A DNA stretch of 64,000 bases from Monarcha castaneiventris obscurior (lineage: Eukaryota > Chordata > Aves > Passeriformes > Monarchidae). The position numbers were made by a program, and so were the translations under genes. Positions 55,301 through 61,800 of the stretch are shown in pieces. The stretch covers positions 1,674,001 to 1,738,000 of the forward strand of contig JAMPIT010000350.1 of NCBI GenBank assembly GCA_026261815.1. The letters run 5' to 3'. The notes beneath the pieces were generated by a model. It ran no database searches. It had not been told where the DNA came from and saw only the letters and a list, made by a program, of their open reading frames with translations. The stretch's first letter is position 1. The number at the start of each line of letters is the position of its first letter.

Positions 55301-56761
55301 GCCCTGTTCTGGGGATTTGTAACAAGATCCCACCCCAAAAGATGATGCCATCTTTACTGCTTCTTCTCTGATCATGACCCATAAGCACTCACCTAGATTG
55401 CTGTCCAGTCTGTAGAAAACCATCTTTAATTTTCGCAGAAATGTCAATCTTCTATCATCTTCTTCCTTAAAGAGCTCTAACAAGCTTCTGGCTGTCCCTT
55501 GAAACACTCCAGTCATGCCACCTGTTCCACTACATATCAGTGCCTGCAGTAATGTTGCAGCTCTGAACCTGCCCATGGAGCTCTAGCTCCTTCTGTTTCC
55601 AAAGCTGAACACACTTCTACACAGGCATTTTCAGGTTGGCCTCCTTTCAGCCTGCTTCATCCTTCCTGATGAGCACTTTTAAACCCATCACACTTCTTTG
55701 TGTTCTTAATACTCTTGGTCTCTCTCTTTACTTAACTACAAGTTGTTACCACCATCCCTCAACGTGCCTTTTAAAGCCCTTCCTGCTGGGTTGGCAAGCC
55801 TTGGGCAAAGACAATACTAAGCCACTTTATTTATAGGATTTAATTCCTATGGATCCTCTCTCTTGTTAGCAGCCCTTATCCCTCAGAGAGGGACTCGTGA
55901 ACATGTAAGAGAAAAGGACCCTGTGATAGCACCCACAGGTGGCAAATTCTTGTTGTGTCTACCCTGTCTCAACCCCTCATGGGCAGAATGGAGGGAACTG
56001 CCATTCTGACTCCTGTGTCCTTCACCTGTGCTCCCAGAGCTCGGTCCCTTTGGACTTGCTTCAGGTGTGTGTCCCTTGGCAGTGTCCTTCTAGTCATGTT
56101 TGACATGTTTCTTTGTCTTTTGTTTCTGTCCAAGTAAGCATGAGAGTAAGTAGGAAGCTCTTAGAAAGGAATCTAAGCTCTGTCCCAGTGAAGGGACCCT
56201 AGAAAATGGAGAACTTGTGGGAGGAGATGATTGGTGTGGAACATGGGGCAGGCATCAAGAAAAAGCAGTCCAGTTTGCAGGAATAAGCCTATGCTAAGAA
56301 AGAGCCAGAAGGCCTTTTGCCTTAAAATAGTTATCTTACTCTGCACTGCAAAGCACTGTACCTTGCTTTGAAGACTTCTTTAGCCTTACTAAAGTACCCA
56401 GCCTGGATGAAGGATTTTATCTGGTTTAGAGGTAGGTGGAAAGGCTGTGAGCACAGGTGGAGAGGTACTGACGGTTTTCTGTCACAGCCCTTATTCTGGC
56501 TCTTCTCCTGATGAGAGAAGTTGTATATATTTTATCTTTTTTTTTTTTTTTTATGTTTAACAGGCTGAATATTCAGAGTTAGTTGAAACATTGCTATCAA
56601 CTCAACAAGATCCAGTAATTTACCAGCGGTTAGCAGATGCCTTCAACAAGCTTACTGCAAGCAGCACTCCTCCTACACTGGACCGTAAGCAGAAGATGGC
56701 CTTCTTAAAGAGTTTAGAAGAATTTATGGCAAATGTTGGTGGACTTCTCTGTGTAAAATAA
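4200..56761 (+). CDS. XPO4: Exportin-4 gene, exons 2-23 (5'-partial, 22 coding exons)
   Basis: Exportin-4 is an importin-beta superfamily karyopherin built of HEAT-like helical repeats. With RanGTP it exports eIF5A and SMAD3 from the nucleus, and it can import SOX2 and SRY (family knowledge). The 22 exons join without a stop or frame conflict into 1128 residues that follow the human protein, as I recall it, almost residue for residue. The join is 3387 nt including the stop. The missing exon 1 should supply 23 residues (human numbering), giving 1151 in total. Residue numbers in the exon entries assume that. Recognisable stretches include [36 protein letters not shown] and NVGGLLCVK at the C-terminus. 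Introns 6 and 20 are U12-type and intron 11 is GC-AG; the rest are GT-AG. The coordinates span introns; the exons are listed separately. No promoter is in the window. Confidence 0.97.
4306..7670 (+). other. XPO4: XPO4 intron 2
   Basis: 3365 bp GT-AG intron. AT-rich, with a (GT)8 run at 6275-6291. I see no gene or recognisable interspersed repeat. Confidence 0.85.
7671..7812 (+). CDS. XPO4: XPO4 exon 3
   Basis: Acceptor ttccccacag, donor gtaagt. Completes the split Glu and reads [10 protein letters not shown] through [10 protein letters not shown], residues 59-106. The last codon (Asn) is split AA|C with exon 4. This helix-rich stretch matches the N-terminal HEAT repeats of exportin-4. Confidence 0.96.
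8063..8201 (+). CDS. XPO4: XPO4 exon 4
   Basis: Acceptor tgtttgcag, donor gtaagt. Reads [20 protein letters not shown] through SGNPTV, residues 106-152, ending in phase 0. The preceding intron 3 is only 250 bp. Confidence 0.96.
10820..10957 (+). mobile_element. tRNA-Ile-derived SINE with CR1-like tail (TguSINE1-type)
   Basis: TTGGTTAGAGC, the anticodon loop CTAATAA (anticodon AAT at 10860-10862), a B box GGTTCGATCTC (10878-10888) and ATGGGCCA at the acceptor end make a clear tRNA-Ile head. After it comes AAGAGTTGGACTCAATCCTC and then GGTCCCTTCCAACTCAGA, the 3' end of CR1 LINEs, which supply the retrotransposition machinery in trans. The A-box side is degraded, so the 5' limit is approximate. 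It lies in the same orientation as XPO4. Elements of this build are known to me from passerines. Confidence 0.85.
16162..16305 (+). repeat. A/C-rich low-complexity tract
   Basis: About 140 bases almost free of G and poor in T, made of CAAA, CCAA and CAACAA units (for example aaccaaccaacc). A simple-sequence expansion; no coding sense. Confidence 0.7.
20001..20117 (+). CDS. XPO4: XPO4 exon 5
   Basis: Acceptor after a T-rich tract (ttttttatag), donor gtaaac. In phase 0 at both ends: [15 protein letters not shown] through CKRIFQ, residues 153-191. The Ser-rich SSSSKTS segment of the human protein is present. Confidence 0.96.
20118..20893 (+). other. XPO4: XPO4 intron 5
   Basis: 776 bp GT-AG intron. 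Several overlapping open frames cross it, but none continues the XPO4 reading frame or matches the protein. Confidence 0.85.
20894..21047 (+). CDS. XPO4: XPO4 exon 6
   Basis: Acceptor gactgtag. Reads [18 protein letters not shown] through WNFLPPN, residues 192-242, plus the T of a split Leu codon. There is no GT or GC donor where the protein match stops. Instead the exon is followed by ATATCCTTTT, a U12-type AT donor. A cryptic U2-like CAG|GTCTTA lies about 30 bases upstream, inside the exon (21014-21022). If intron 6 is retained, translation would run about 35 codons to a stop ending at 21154. Confidence 0.95.
21048..21057 (+). promoter_or_regulatory. XPO4: U12 5' splice site (AT type)
   Basis: ATATCCTTTT directly follows the last XPO4-matching base of exon 6. 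It matches RTATCCTTT, which pairs with U11 and then U6atac snRNA (established consensus). Confidence 0.93.
22436..23128 (-). mobile_element. CR1 LINE, 3' fragment, antisense to XPO4
   Basis: Begins with AATCATAGAATG (the inverted CR1 3' tail), then GGGACCTTAAAGATCATC and AACCCCCCTGCCGTGGGCAG, standard avian CR1 3' end. Further in, the minus strand encodes broken pieces of the ORF2 C-terminus: [28 protein letters not shown] and [19 protein letters not shown]. These lie in different frames, so the copy is frameshifted and dead. It is 5'-truncated, as most CR1 copies are. Confidence 0.93.
24097..24140. repeat. 24 bp tandem duplication
   Basis: TGACTATTGCAAAGTGGCAC occurs at 24097-24116 and again at 24121-24140, a period of 24 bases. 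A small local duplication in intron 6. Confidence 0.85.
30236..30252 (+). promoter_or_regulatory. XPO4: U12 branch site and AC 3' splice site
   Basis: CCTTGAC (branch site, 30236-30242), then ten bases (ACCAGATAAC) ending in the AC acceptor at 30251-30252. The spacing lies in the narrow range usual for U12 introns. Confidence 0.9.
30253..30365 (+). CDS. XPO4: XPO4 exon 7
   Basis: Starts right after the AC acceptor; its first two bases finish Leu243. Reads [13 protein letters not shown] through MELFFT, residues 243-280, with donor gtaagt. The protein match fixes the start. A GT-AG model would be forced to shift or skip this exon. Confidence 0.95.
30366..32788 (+). other. XPO4: XPO4 intron 7
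   Basis: 2423 bp GT-AG intron, AT-rich. A perfect 10 bp inverted repeat, TATTTATTCA / TGAATAAATA, sits at 32090-32121. No gene or clear mobile element seen. Confidence 0.85.
32789..32946 (+). CDS. XPO4: XPO4 exon 8
   Basis: Acceptor cctgaaag, donor gtatgt. Reads [15 protein letters not shown] through LLNTING, residues 281-333, the last Gly codon being split GG|A. The 264 bp intron 8 follows. Confidence 0.96.
33211..33385 (+). CDS. XPO4: XPO4 exon 9
   Basis: Acceptor ctatctatag, donor gtaagt. Reads [16 protein letters not shown] through SAALEEV, residues 333-391. A conserved mid-protein HEAT segment, identical to the recalled human sequence at most positions. Confidence 0.96.
33386..37587 (+). 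other. XPO4: XPO4 intron 9
   Basis: 4202 bp GT-AG intron. It contains a TA-rich, partly self-complementary tract at about 34360-34441. A 109-codon plus-strand frame at 35511-35840 is mirrored by an 85-codon minus-strand frame. Neither is recognisable, and I treat both as chance. Confidence 0.85.
34360..34441. repeat. TA-rich tract
   Basis: Alternating TATATA blocks interrupted by ATTACATTATAATG-like units, over about 80 bases. Able to form cruciform or slipped structures; typical microsatellite. Confidence 0.75.
37588..37764 (+). CDS. XPO4: XPO4 exon 10
   Basis: Acceptor ctcttacag, donor gtaagc, phase 0 at both ends. Reads [20 protein letters not shown] through PDGTRNL, residues 392-450. 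Confidence 0.96.
37765..39631 (+). other. XPO4: XPO4 intron 10
   Basis: 1867 bp GT-AG intron, with a weak polypyrimidine tract before the acceptor (aataaccaaag). Nothing else recognised. Confidence 0.85.
39632..39774 (+). CDS. XPO4: XPO4 exon 11
   Basis: Reads [17 protein letters not shown] through HCIPLLT, residues 451-497, plus AG of a split Ser codon. It carries the acidic stretch [15 protein letters not shown] (about residues 459-473), probably a surface loop. The donor is GC (AG|gcaagt), otherwise a perfect match to the U1 consensus, which is the usual compensation for a GC donor. Confidence 0.95.
39775..39890 (+). other. XPO4: XPO4 intron 11: GC-AG intron, 116 bp
   Basis: The smallest intron in the window. 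Donor gcaagt at 39775-39780, acceptor ttgtccacag ending at 39890. The join AG|T gives Ser498 and restores [11 protein letters not shown]. No GT donor nearby would keep the frame and the protein match. Confidence 0.93.
39891..40036 (+). CDS. XPO4: XPO4 exon 12
   Basis: Reads [19 protein letters not shown] through IHWLILVT, residues 498-547, with donor gttagt. The Gln/Ser-rich segment [17 protein letters not shown] matches the human protein but is more variable, so it is probably a loop. Confidence 0.96.
40037..41302 (+). other. XPO4: XPO4 intron 12
   Basis: 1266 bp GT-AG intron; nothing recognised in it. Confidence 0.85.
41303..41480 (+). CDS. XPO4: XPO4 exon 13
   Basis: Acceptor ttaatgtaag, donor gtaagg. 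Reads [17 protein letters not shown] through NRTDSVI, residues 547-606, the final Arg being split AG|G. Confidence 0.96.
41481..42961 (+). other. XPO4: XPO4 intron 13
   Basis: 1481 bp GT-AG intron. Holds the (CT)n microsatellite at 42751-42788; a 124-codon frame that runs through it is not recognisable. Confidence 0.85.
42751..42788 (+). repeat. (CT)n / (CGCTCTCT)n microsatellite
   Basis: Ten CT units followed by CGCTCTCT repeats. Likely length-polymorphic. It lies about 175 bases upstream of exon 14. Confidence 0.92.
42962..43121 (+). CDS. XPO4: XPO4 exon 14
   Basis: Acceptor aaatctgcag, donor gtaagg. Reads [18 protein letters not shown] through VDEKLYDQ, residues 606-659. Includes the conserved [20 protein letters not shown] stretch. 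Confidence 0.96.
43122..44746 (+). other. XPO4: XPO4 intron 14
   Basis: 1625 bp GT-AG intron; nothing recognised in it. Confidence 0.85.
44747..44916 (+). CDS. XPO4: XPO4 exon 15
   Basis: Acceptor ttcttatag, donor gtaagt. Reads [18 protein letters not shown] through LVERRE, residues 660-716, the last Arg being split CG|G. Confidence 0.96.
44917..45867 (+). other. XPO4: XPO4 intron 15
   Basis: 951 bp GT-AG intron; nothing recognised in it. Confidence 0.85.
45868..46042 (+). CDS. XPO4: XPO4 exon 16
   Basis: Acceptor cctctcttttag, donor gtaagc. Reads [17 protein letters not shown] through TKQQYWTE, residues 716-774. Contains the conserved [19 protein letters not shown]. Confidence 0.96.
46043..47138 (+). 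other. XPO4: XPO4 intron 16
   Basis: 1096 bp GT-AG intron; nothing recognised in it. Confidence 0.85.
47139..47432 (+). CDS. XPO4: XPO4 exon 17
   Basis: The longest internal coding exon here, 98 codons with both ends in phase 0. Reads [15 protein letters not shown] through KQICYLGE, residues 775-872. Donor gtaaat, acceptor aaatttcaag. Confidence 0.96.
47433..48347 (+). other. XPO4: XPO4 intron 17
   Basis: 915 bp GT-AG intron with a (GT)n run at 47466-47483. Confidence 0.85.
48348..48528 (+). CDS. XPO4: XPO4 exon 18
   Basis: Acceptor ttttatag, donor gtatta (weak). Reads [18 protein letters not shown] through EFIDFSDT, residues 873-932, plus G of a split Asp. Confidence 0.96.
48529..50033 (+). 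other. XPO4: XPO4 intron 18
   Basis: 1505 bp GT-AG intron; nothing recognised in it. Confidence 0.85.
50034..50152 (+). CDS. XPO4: XPO4 exon 19
   Basis: Acceptor tttctgcag, donor gtaagt. Reads [17 protein letters not shown] through LMSQDLLK, residues 933-972. Confidence 0.96.
50153..51054 (+). other. XPO4: XPO4 intron 19
   Basis: 902 bp GT-AG intron; nothing recognised in it. Confidence 0.85.
51055..51185 (+). CDS. XPO4: XPO4 exon 20
   Basis: Acceptor cttttgacag. Reads [19 protein letters not shown] through LELGMS, residues 973-1015, plus TC of a split Ser. Its donor GTATCCTTT is a U12-type site. Retention of the intron would give a stop at 51196-51198. Confidence 0.95.
51186..51965 (+). 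other. XPO4: XPO4 intron 20: U12-type GT-AG intron
   Basis: 780 bp. Donor GTATCCTTT (51186-51194) matches RTATCCTTT fully. The branch site TTCTTTAAC (51945-51953) differs from TTCCTTAAC by one base. The AG acceptor (51964-51965) lies 13 bases after the likely branch A at 51952, and no polypyrimidine tract separates them. The join TC|A gives Ser1016 and restores [10 protein letters not shown]. Confidence 0.92.
51966..52083 (+). CDS. XPO4: XPO4 exon 21
   Basis: Starts after the U12 acceptor ttatcag and ends at gtaagg. Reads [20 protein letters not shown] through ATRHFLK, residues 1016-1055. Confidence 0.96.
52084..53311 (+). other. XPO4: XPO4 intron 21
   Basis: 1228 bp GT-AG intron; nothing recognised in it. 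Confidence 0.85.
53312..53404 (+). CDS. XPO4: XPO4 exon 22
   Basis: The shortest exon, 31 codons, phase 0 at both ends. Acceptor gcaatttcag, donor gtatgg. Reads [20 protein letters not shown] through TLVCLHQ, residues 1056-1086. The leading Met replaces the Leu of the human protein as I recall it. It is internal, not a start codon. Confidence 0.95.
53481..53498. repeat. 18 bp perfect palindrome
   Basis: ATTCCATGATCATGGAAT equals its own reverse complement. Both halves resemble the CR1 tail octamer, so it may mark two tails meeting head to head. Confidence 0.8.
54036..54328 (-). mobile_element. Younger CR1 3' fragment nested in the older CR1
   Basis: Starts AGAATCACAAAATACACTGAG, then GAAGGGATCCAGGAGGATCA and AAGTCCAACTCCTGGCCCTG, a second CR1 3' end. 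The minus strand reads [20 protein letters not shown] and [10 protein letters not shown], the ORF2 C-terminus. The older element's sequence stops before it and resumes after it at the CTTCCAGGAGTACTTGC segment, so this is an insertion. Confidence 0.85.
56564..56761 (+). CDS. XPO4: XPO4 exon 23, C-terminus and stop
   Basis: Acceptor gtttaacag. Reads [20 protein letters not shown] through NVGGLLCVK, residues 1087-1151, then TAA at 56759-56761. The C-terminal sequence and the total length equal those recalled for the human protein. Confidence 0.97.
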   Translation, partial: AEYSELVETLLSTQQDPVIYQRLADAFNKLTASSTPPTLDRKQKMAFLKSLEEFMANVGGLLCVK

Positions 56762-57049
56762 ACAACAAAACTCTATGCCTAATTTAGACCCTTTCTGCAA
56801 AATGCACTGAGAAATGCTGAATGCTGACTAAATCTTGTACCTGTCTCTGGGTTCTTTGCAGCCATCTCAGATTCTAGAGAGCCTGGAAGTTTGAACGCAA
56901 CACCATGGAATAGGAGAGGTCAACTTTGAATCAGCTTTTGCTATTATGTGTTAGCTGCGATCTGTCATACTTGGGTGTGGAAGAAAATGAACAGAAAATC
57001 TGAATTGAATTTTTTTCCATTTATGCGCAAACAGATATGGGCACAATGA

Positions 57050-57055
57050 AATAAA
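57050..57055 (+). terminator. XPO4: Candidate proximal polyadenylation signal
   Basis: AATAAA 289 bases after the stop codon. The downstream sequence is not notably G/T-rich, so usage is uncertain. Confidence 0.4.
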
Positions 57056-60000
57056 TGCAGTGCCTTTGCCCCTGCACTGGTTTAAAATATGAATGGTCAT
57101 ATAAACATACAGATTTCTTTTCTACCCAAAATCATGTCAGAGTGTGATGCAGATACATATAAAGTTCTAAACAGTTTAGCTGATTTTAAGCTTTATTTTT
57201 CCTCTCTTAAGTTTGAGTTTGTGTTCCAATGGGGAAGAAAAACCAAATGGTATTTTAACTTGTGTTTAGTTCTGTTCTTCTACATCAATCTGACATTGCA
57301 GGTTTAATGCAATGCAGGTTTTTACATTATGTTCTGCTGCCTAAAGTTCAGAGAGAAAAAAAAGGTGTATATTTTTGTTCCCCTAAAATGAACTTTAGGA
57401 ACTGTAGCCATTTCATTGCCTTAATTTAAAAGAAAAAAAAAAAGCTCATATACTTTAGGTAAGGAATTCAAGGCAAGATTTAAGGCAAGATTGGACTCTT
57501 CAGAGTTGGTTTAGGATGTTGGCACTGAGCTGCTGTGTACCTGTTGCAGCCCTTCATGTTGACGTGTTGTTTTGGAATGAGTGTCTAATGCAAGGTTCAT
57601 GTGTAGTTTTACTTTCAGTATCTGTTTTGATTCTCACCTGGGTTGCACACAACTGCAATGTATTTCTACACTGAACTGTTTGCTTAAGCAATAACAACCC
57701 AAAAGGTGTGAATTACTGGCAAATTTTGTAAAGTTGGGGCATTAGCTAAAGCGATTATGCTAGCACAGGGGCATCAAACCCTTTTACTCAAGCATGTCTG
57801 ACTCCAGTGAGGAAGGGTAATTGGGAAGTCTAGTGCTGTAGGAGAATTTTGTTTTTGCTGAATCTAGCCCCACTTCTGCAGAGCTCTCCCAGCTGCTCTG
57901 CTCTTGCTTGGTTTTTTATATCAGCACTTTAGCTTTTATCATAACAGATTATAGTGCCCTGAGTATATAGAACCAACAAGGGAGAGCAGCACATGAATAA
58001 GAAAGCAAGGCCTGCTTTGTCTCCTGTCATGAGCCAGAGGAAACTGAAGCAAACACAAATGCTGCATGTCTAGTAAAATTATTTTTGTGGAAATACACAG
58101 AGGCAGAAGTGGGCCCTTCCATTTAAGATCTCTGCTAGATTATGCTGTTGAAAATTTCCCATGTGTTTTTAAAATTTATATAAAAAGTCTGGTATACACC
58201 TTTATATGGCTGTCTATAGCTTTATGTTTGCAATTCTGTGCCATTCTTCAGCTATTCATCTCAAAATTAGTCACAATAGCCAGAATTTCAAAACAGATGC
58301 GAATCTCTAATACTGTGCTATCAGTGATCTAAGGCTCTTTTTTTGTTTTTGGTTTTTTTTTTAAGTTAAATCCATAAGTGTCTCAAGCATGGATCCACAA
58401 GGCCAAAAATGCCATCTCTTTATTATACTTTTCTCTTTTAATTGATGTGAAAACTGGGCAAGGGCAGATTTACACATTACAAAGTGACCATAAAGCTTCT
58501 TAGATAATAGCATACCTTCCCAGATAGTATTTTATTTCTAAGATAACTTGCATAGTAGTTTAGAACAGGGGTATTGCTCTCAATTTTTTCTTGAAGCTCT
58601 AGTGCTTTTCTTTAAAGGATTTCTTGACTGTGCACTTGCACAAAATACAATGATCCTAGCAGATCATTCTGTTTCAAACTGTAGTGACGGCTGGGTTTTT
58701 ATTTTTAAATTGGGGTTTGCTGTTTTTGAAACTGCTTCTGGAGTTTTTCTGAGTTTGTACATTGGATGGGGCAGAAGTTCTGAAACCTCATTTTTTTCAG
58801 ATGAAGGGCATTGAAGCCTGGGAACATCAGCAGCAGTAGGAGCTGCTGGTTTGTTATGAAGTGCTTGATGTCAGATATCTAGATCGAAGTCTTCAAAGAG
58901 ATCATAGCGAATATTCCATGTTTTGGGTCTGACTGAGTAACTGATACACTCAGTCATCCTTTCTTTTATAACTAGCTCTGTCACAATTGTTTAATTAATC
59001 CTAAAGCTAGCTCACTATTTAAAAATATTTATTAACTTTAGAGTTTTGAAATCCCCTTGCATATTGTGATGAATGGGAGCACATATTGAGTTTGTATTCT
59101 GGGCAAAGTAATGTGCATACTCATTATTTTTCTTGTCAGACCCACTGTGTCGTAACAATAAGAGACACATAGCATCTTTTGAGTATCAAGACATTAGCTA
59201 AAGTCTGAACACTTACTTTCAAAGACTAGTTTTAAAGGTGGTTTAAAAATTTCCTTTGACCTTCATTTAAAAATAATATATGTTAAAGGAAAACTGTCCT
59301 AATAAGGGTTTGGAGTTTTTTTGTAATTTTCCTGCTTGATGTTACGCTTTCCTGTTTTTTAATTTTTCTTTCATTCTCATATATTCAACAGGGATCTTTC
59401 CAAGCCTTTTCATGTTTCTCTTAGAGCAATGCTAAGATGTCTGTGCTTAGTAACATCTGTGAAATGGTTGCAAAGGCTTCTGGGAATAAGTCCTGTTCAT
59501 TCATACTCCTGCTGGCTTGGTGACTGCTTCTACCTGAGCTATTTGGCTTCTGTATCCCTACCAAAAAAAAAAAAAGAAAAGAAAAGAATCTTCTGTGATC
59601 TTCTACACGTCCAGTTGCTGTAAATCTGGATGTGAAAGCACACTGAGGTCCACAGGAAAGACTCATAGACTGTTTGTAGTGAACACTGAGAGCTGACTCC
59701 ACATAAGTGTTCTGAAAGTTTTATAGCATCATTGCATTCATTTTCCATTCACTGTGCAAAGTGAATAATGGTTCTAAAAATGCACCTGTTTTGTGAAGGA
59801 AGAAACAAGACAAATCAAACCAAATTATAAATGCTGCGTGATATAATTGTAACAAATATATTTGTCTAGACTTTTCTTGCTAAAACAGATTACTGAACCA
59901 GTGTTTTCAGTCTGAGACTAGAAATTAAGTAGCTTCTTTCCCATTTTGCCAGCTCCTTCCCCATTATAATAGTTAGTTCTAATGCTGGCATAATTTTCTG

Positions 60001-60599
60001 TTGTTCAACCTATAGTTTTCAATGCTGACAAGCATGACCGTTGAGTTCAATCATAAAATTCAAGACCTTGTTGAAAGCACAGATACATAGGGACAGGGAG
60101 AAGTGGACTGGATGCATGAAACTTCCACTTTCATGTGCATTTATGCCTTAATTAGCTTCACTGAATTACCGCCAGAATCTGCTACTTTTTGCCCAGAGGT
60201 TTGTTTCACTGTTTAGTGGTAAAGGGCTCACCTTTTTTCTCAGGAATGAGAAACTTGTTTTCTCAGCATGTCCAAATCCTACTAGTTGAAAGAGAGGGGT
60301 TTGATTTGGAGTCATCACTTTCATAGTGAGTAGAATTCACTAAAGCCCCAGTGTTTACCTGGGGCTTTATCTAAGCCATGTAGTTCTAGAAAATAAGCTT
60401 GCTCAGAGCAGTCAGTTGTCCATTTAAAATCTAGTTCTTTAAAAGGGAAAGCAAATTCTAATTTGTGATCTGTAAAACTTAAAAAATACAAATTTGCAGC
60501 ATTTTGCTTGTAAAACACTTCAAGTAATTTCAGGTTTGGTTAAGTAATTACATAAGAAGGGGTGTTTTTTTAATGGAAGTAGCTTGATGAATATAAGCG

Positions 60600-60795
60600 C
60601 AGGAGTAGGAGCCAGGCTCCTCTAATTTTGTAATGTTTTTCCACTGGATCCTCGGTGGCCATTGGCAAGTCACTAGAACTGTGTTGTTGTTAAAATAGCA
60701 TTAACACCTACCTACCTCACAGGGATGTTGTGAGGATTAAGCTTATGCCTATAAAATGCATTGAGGATCTGAGATGCTATGTAAATATTATATAC
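60600..60795 (+). mobile_element. Ancient MIR/CORE-SINE-like element in the 3' UTR
   Basis: GGAGCCAGGCTCC, then CCATTGGCAAGTCACTA, TTAAAATAGCATTAACACC, TACCTACCTCACAGGG, TGTTGTGAGGATTAAG and a GAGATGCTATGTAAATA end. These follow the MIR consensus in order, including its hallmark core and a tail like amniote MIR variants. MIR activity predates the split of mammals and reptiles, so this copy is very old yet easy to read. Confidence 0.8.
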
Positions 60796-61774
60796 TTTAA
60801 TTTTAGTTTTGTGAGGTGTAAGATTTACTGTAATGAAAACAGAAGATTTTCATAATTGTAAAGCCCAGTAGAGGCAGCAGTGGTGCAGTATTCCCAGGAC
60901 TGATCTACTGCAGTACAGTAATGCTTGCTGTAAATTGTCATTATTTCAATTACAGCTAATGGAAATGGCGGCTTCTTCTCAAATAAGGTGAGATTCCCCA
61001 CCAGTGTGCCTCAGTACTGATCTACAAAGGGAGAGGACAGTTGGTTATTCAGGCTTTGGTGCCTCTGCTTGTGACAAGTGCTGCTTGTGGTGGTAGAGTT
61101 TTTTGTTCGGTTTACTTTTGGCTTTTTTTACATTTTTCTGCAAAGAACAAACACCACTCATTTCTCCCATGTCTGTTCCAGTCACTCAGTATAACCAAAG
61201 CCTAATGATAACAATTAAAATTTAAAGAGCCAGCCCTGCTCCCCCAACTCCCATAAATTTGCATTTGAGTAGATTGTGCTCTGTTTTCAGTAAATTAGAT
61301 TAATGTTTTCTAGCACTGATCATGAAGCAAATCATGAAATGTGTTTTGCTCTAGAGCCTCAAGCTCTCAGCTATCTTATAAAACCCTTTTTTCGGTGTGA
61401 GATTTCTTGGGGCCCTAGAAACTGAGAAGTAAGATACCCCTGGCTTTCCCTTCTCCTCAGTGAATTAAAATTGATTCTGCTTTTTCATTTCTTCCCATTT
61501 CCTGTTCTGCTTTTCCTGTCCTTTTAAGCCATTCTTAAGCGGATTTGGAAGGCCCTTCCAACCTCAAGAGAAAGATACTACTACCCATGCAATTTTCCAA
61601 TCTGTTACAGCTTGATACTTGAAATTGATAAAAACCTCTCTAATAGCATTCCCCACACATTTGAATCTCCCACTGAACCATTCTGGAGTTTTTAATTAGG
61701 AAAAAAGGACCTAAATTATTTGTTCTCTGTGCAAAATAAGGAACCTCCATGCAGTGAACATGCAGTTTTAAGGC

Positions 61775-61780
61775 AATAAA
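61775..61780 (+). terminator. XPO4: Candidate main polyadenylation signal of XPO4
   Basis: AATAAA followed within 35 bases by a G/T-rich stretch (gctgttggtcaagtgtgt), a good downstream element. It would give a 3' UTR of about 5 kb. Confidence 0.5.
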
Positions 61781-61800
61781 TGCTAGTACTGCTGTTGGTC

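Larger units (their letters stand above)
53481..56150 (-). mobile_element. Old, long CR1 LINE, antisense to XPO4, interrupted
   Basis: The CR1 tail (ATCATGGAATC, GGGTTGGGAGG) leads into recognisable antisense ORF2 DNA. GGTCTTTGCATTTG, GCATGATTTACCCTGGGTAA and CTTCCAGGAGTACTTGC come from the reverse-transcriptase part. TAGAAACTGCTTTTGTTGTC comes from the linker, and CATGACCCATAAGCACTCA with CACTCCAGTCATGCCACC from the endonuclease part. The order is right for a copy far longer than the usual CR1 stub. It is highly diverged and has no open frame. The right-hand boundary is uncertain (55.6-56.15 kb). Confidence 0.75.
53405..56563 (+). other. XPO4: XPO4 intron 22, filled by CR1
   Basis: 3159 bp GT-AG intron. 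From about 53481 to 56150 it is mainly antisense CR1 (separate entries). The T-rich acceptor tract before 56563 follows. Confidence 0.85.
56762..61800 (+). other. XPO4: XPO4 3' UTR (inferred extent)
   Basis: About 5 kb without any gene-like frame follows the stop. An AATAAA at 57050-57055 could give a short form with about 300 bases of UTR. The better candidate for the main end is AATAAA at 61775-61780 with a G/T-rich stretch just after it. A local 13 bp duplication (AAGGCAAGATT) sits near 57471, and an old SINE at about 60600-60795. The extent is inferred from signals alone. Confidence 0.6.
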
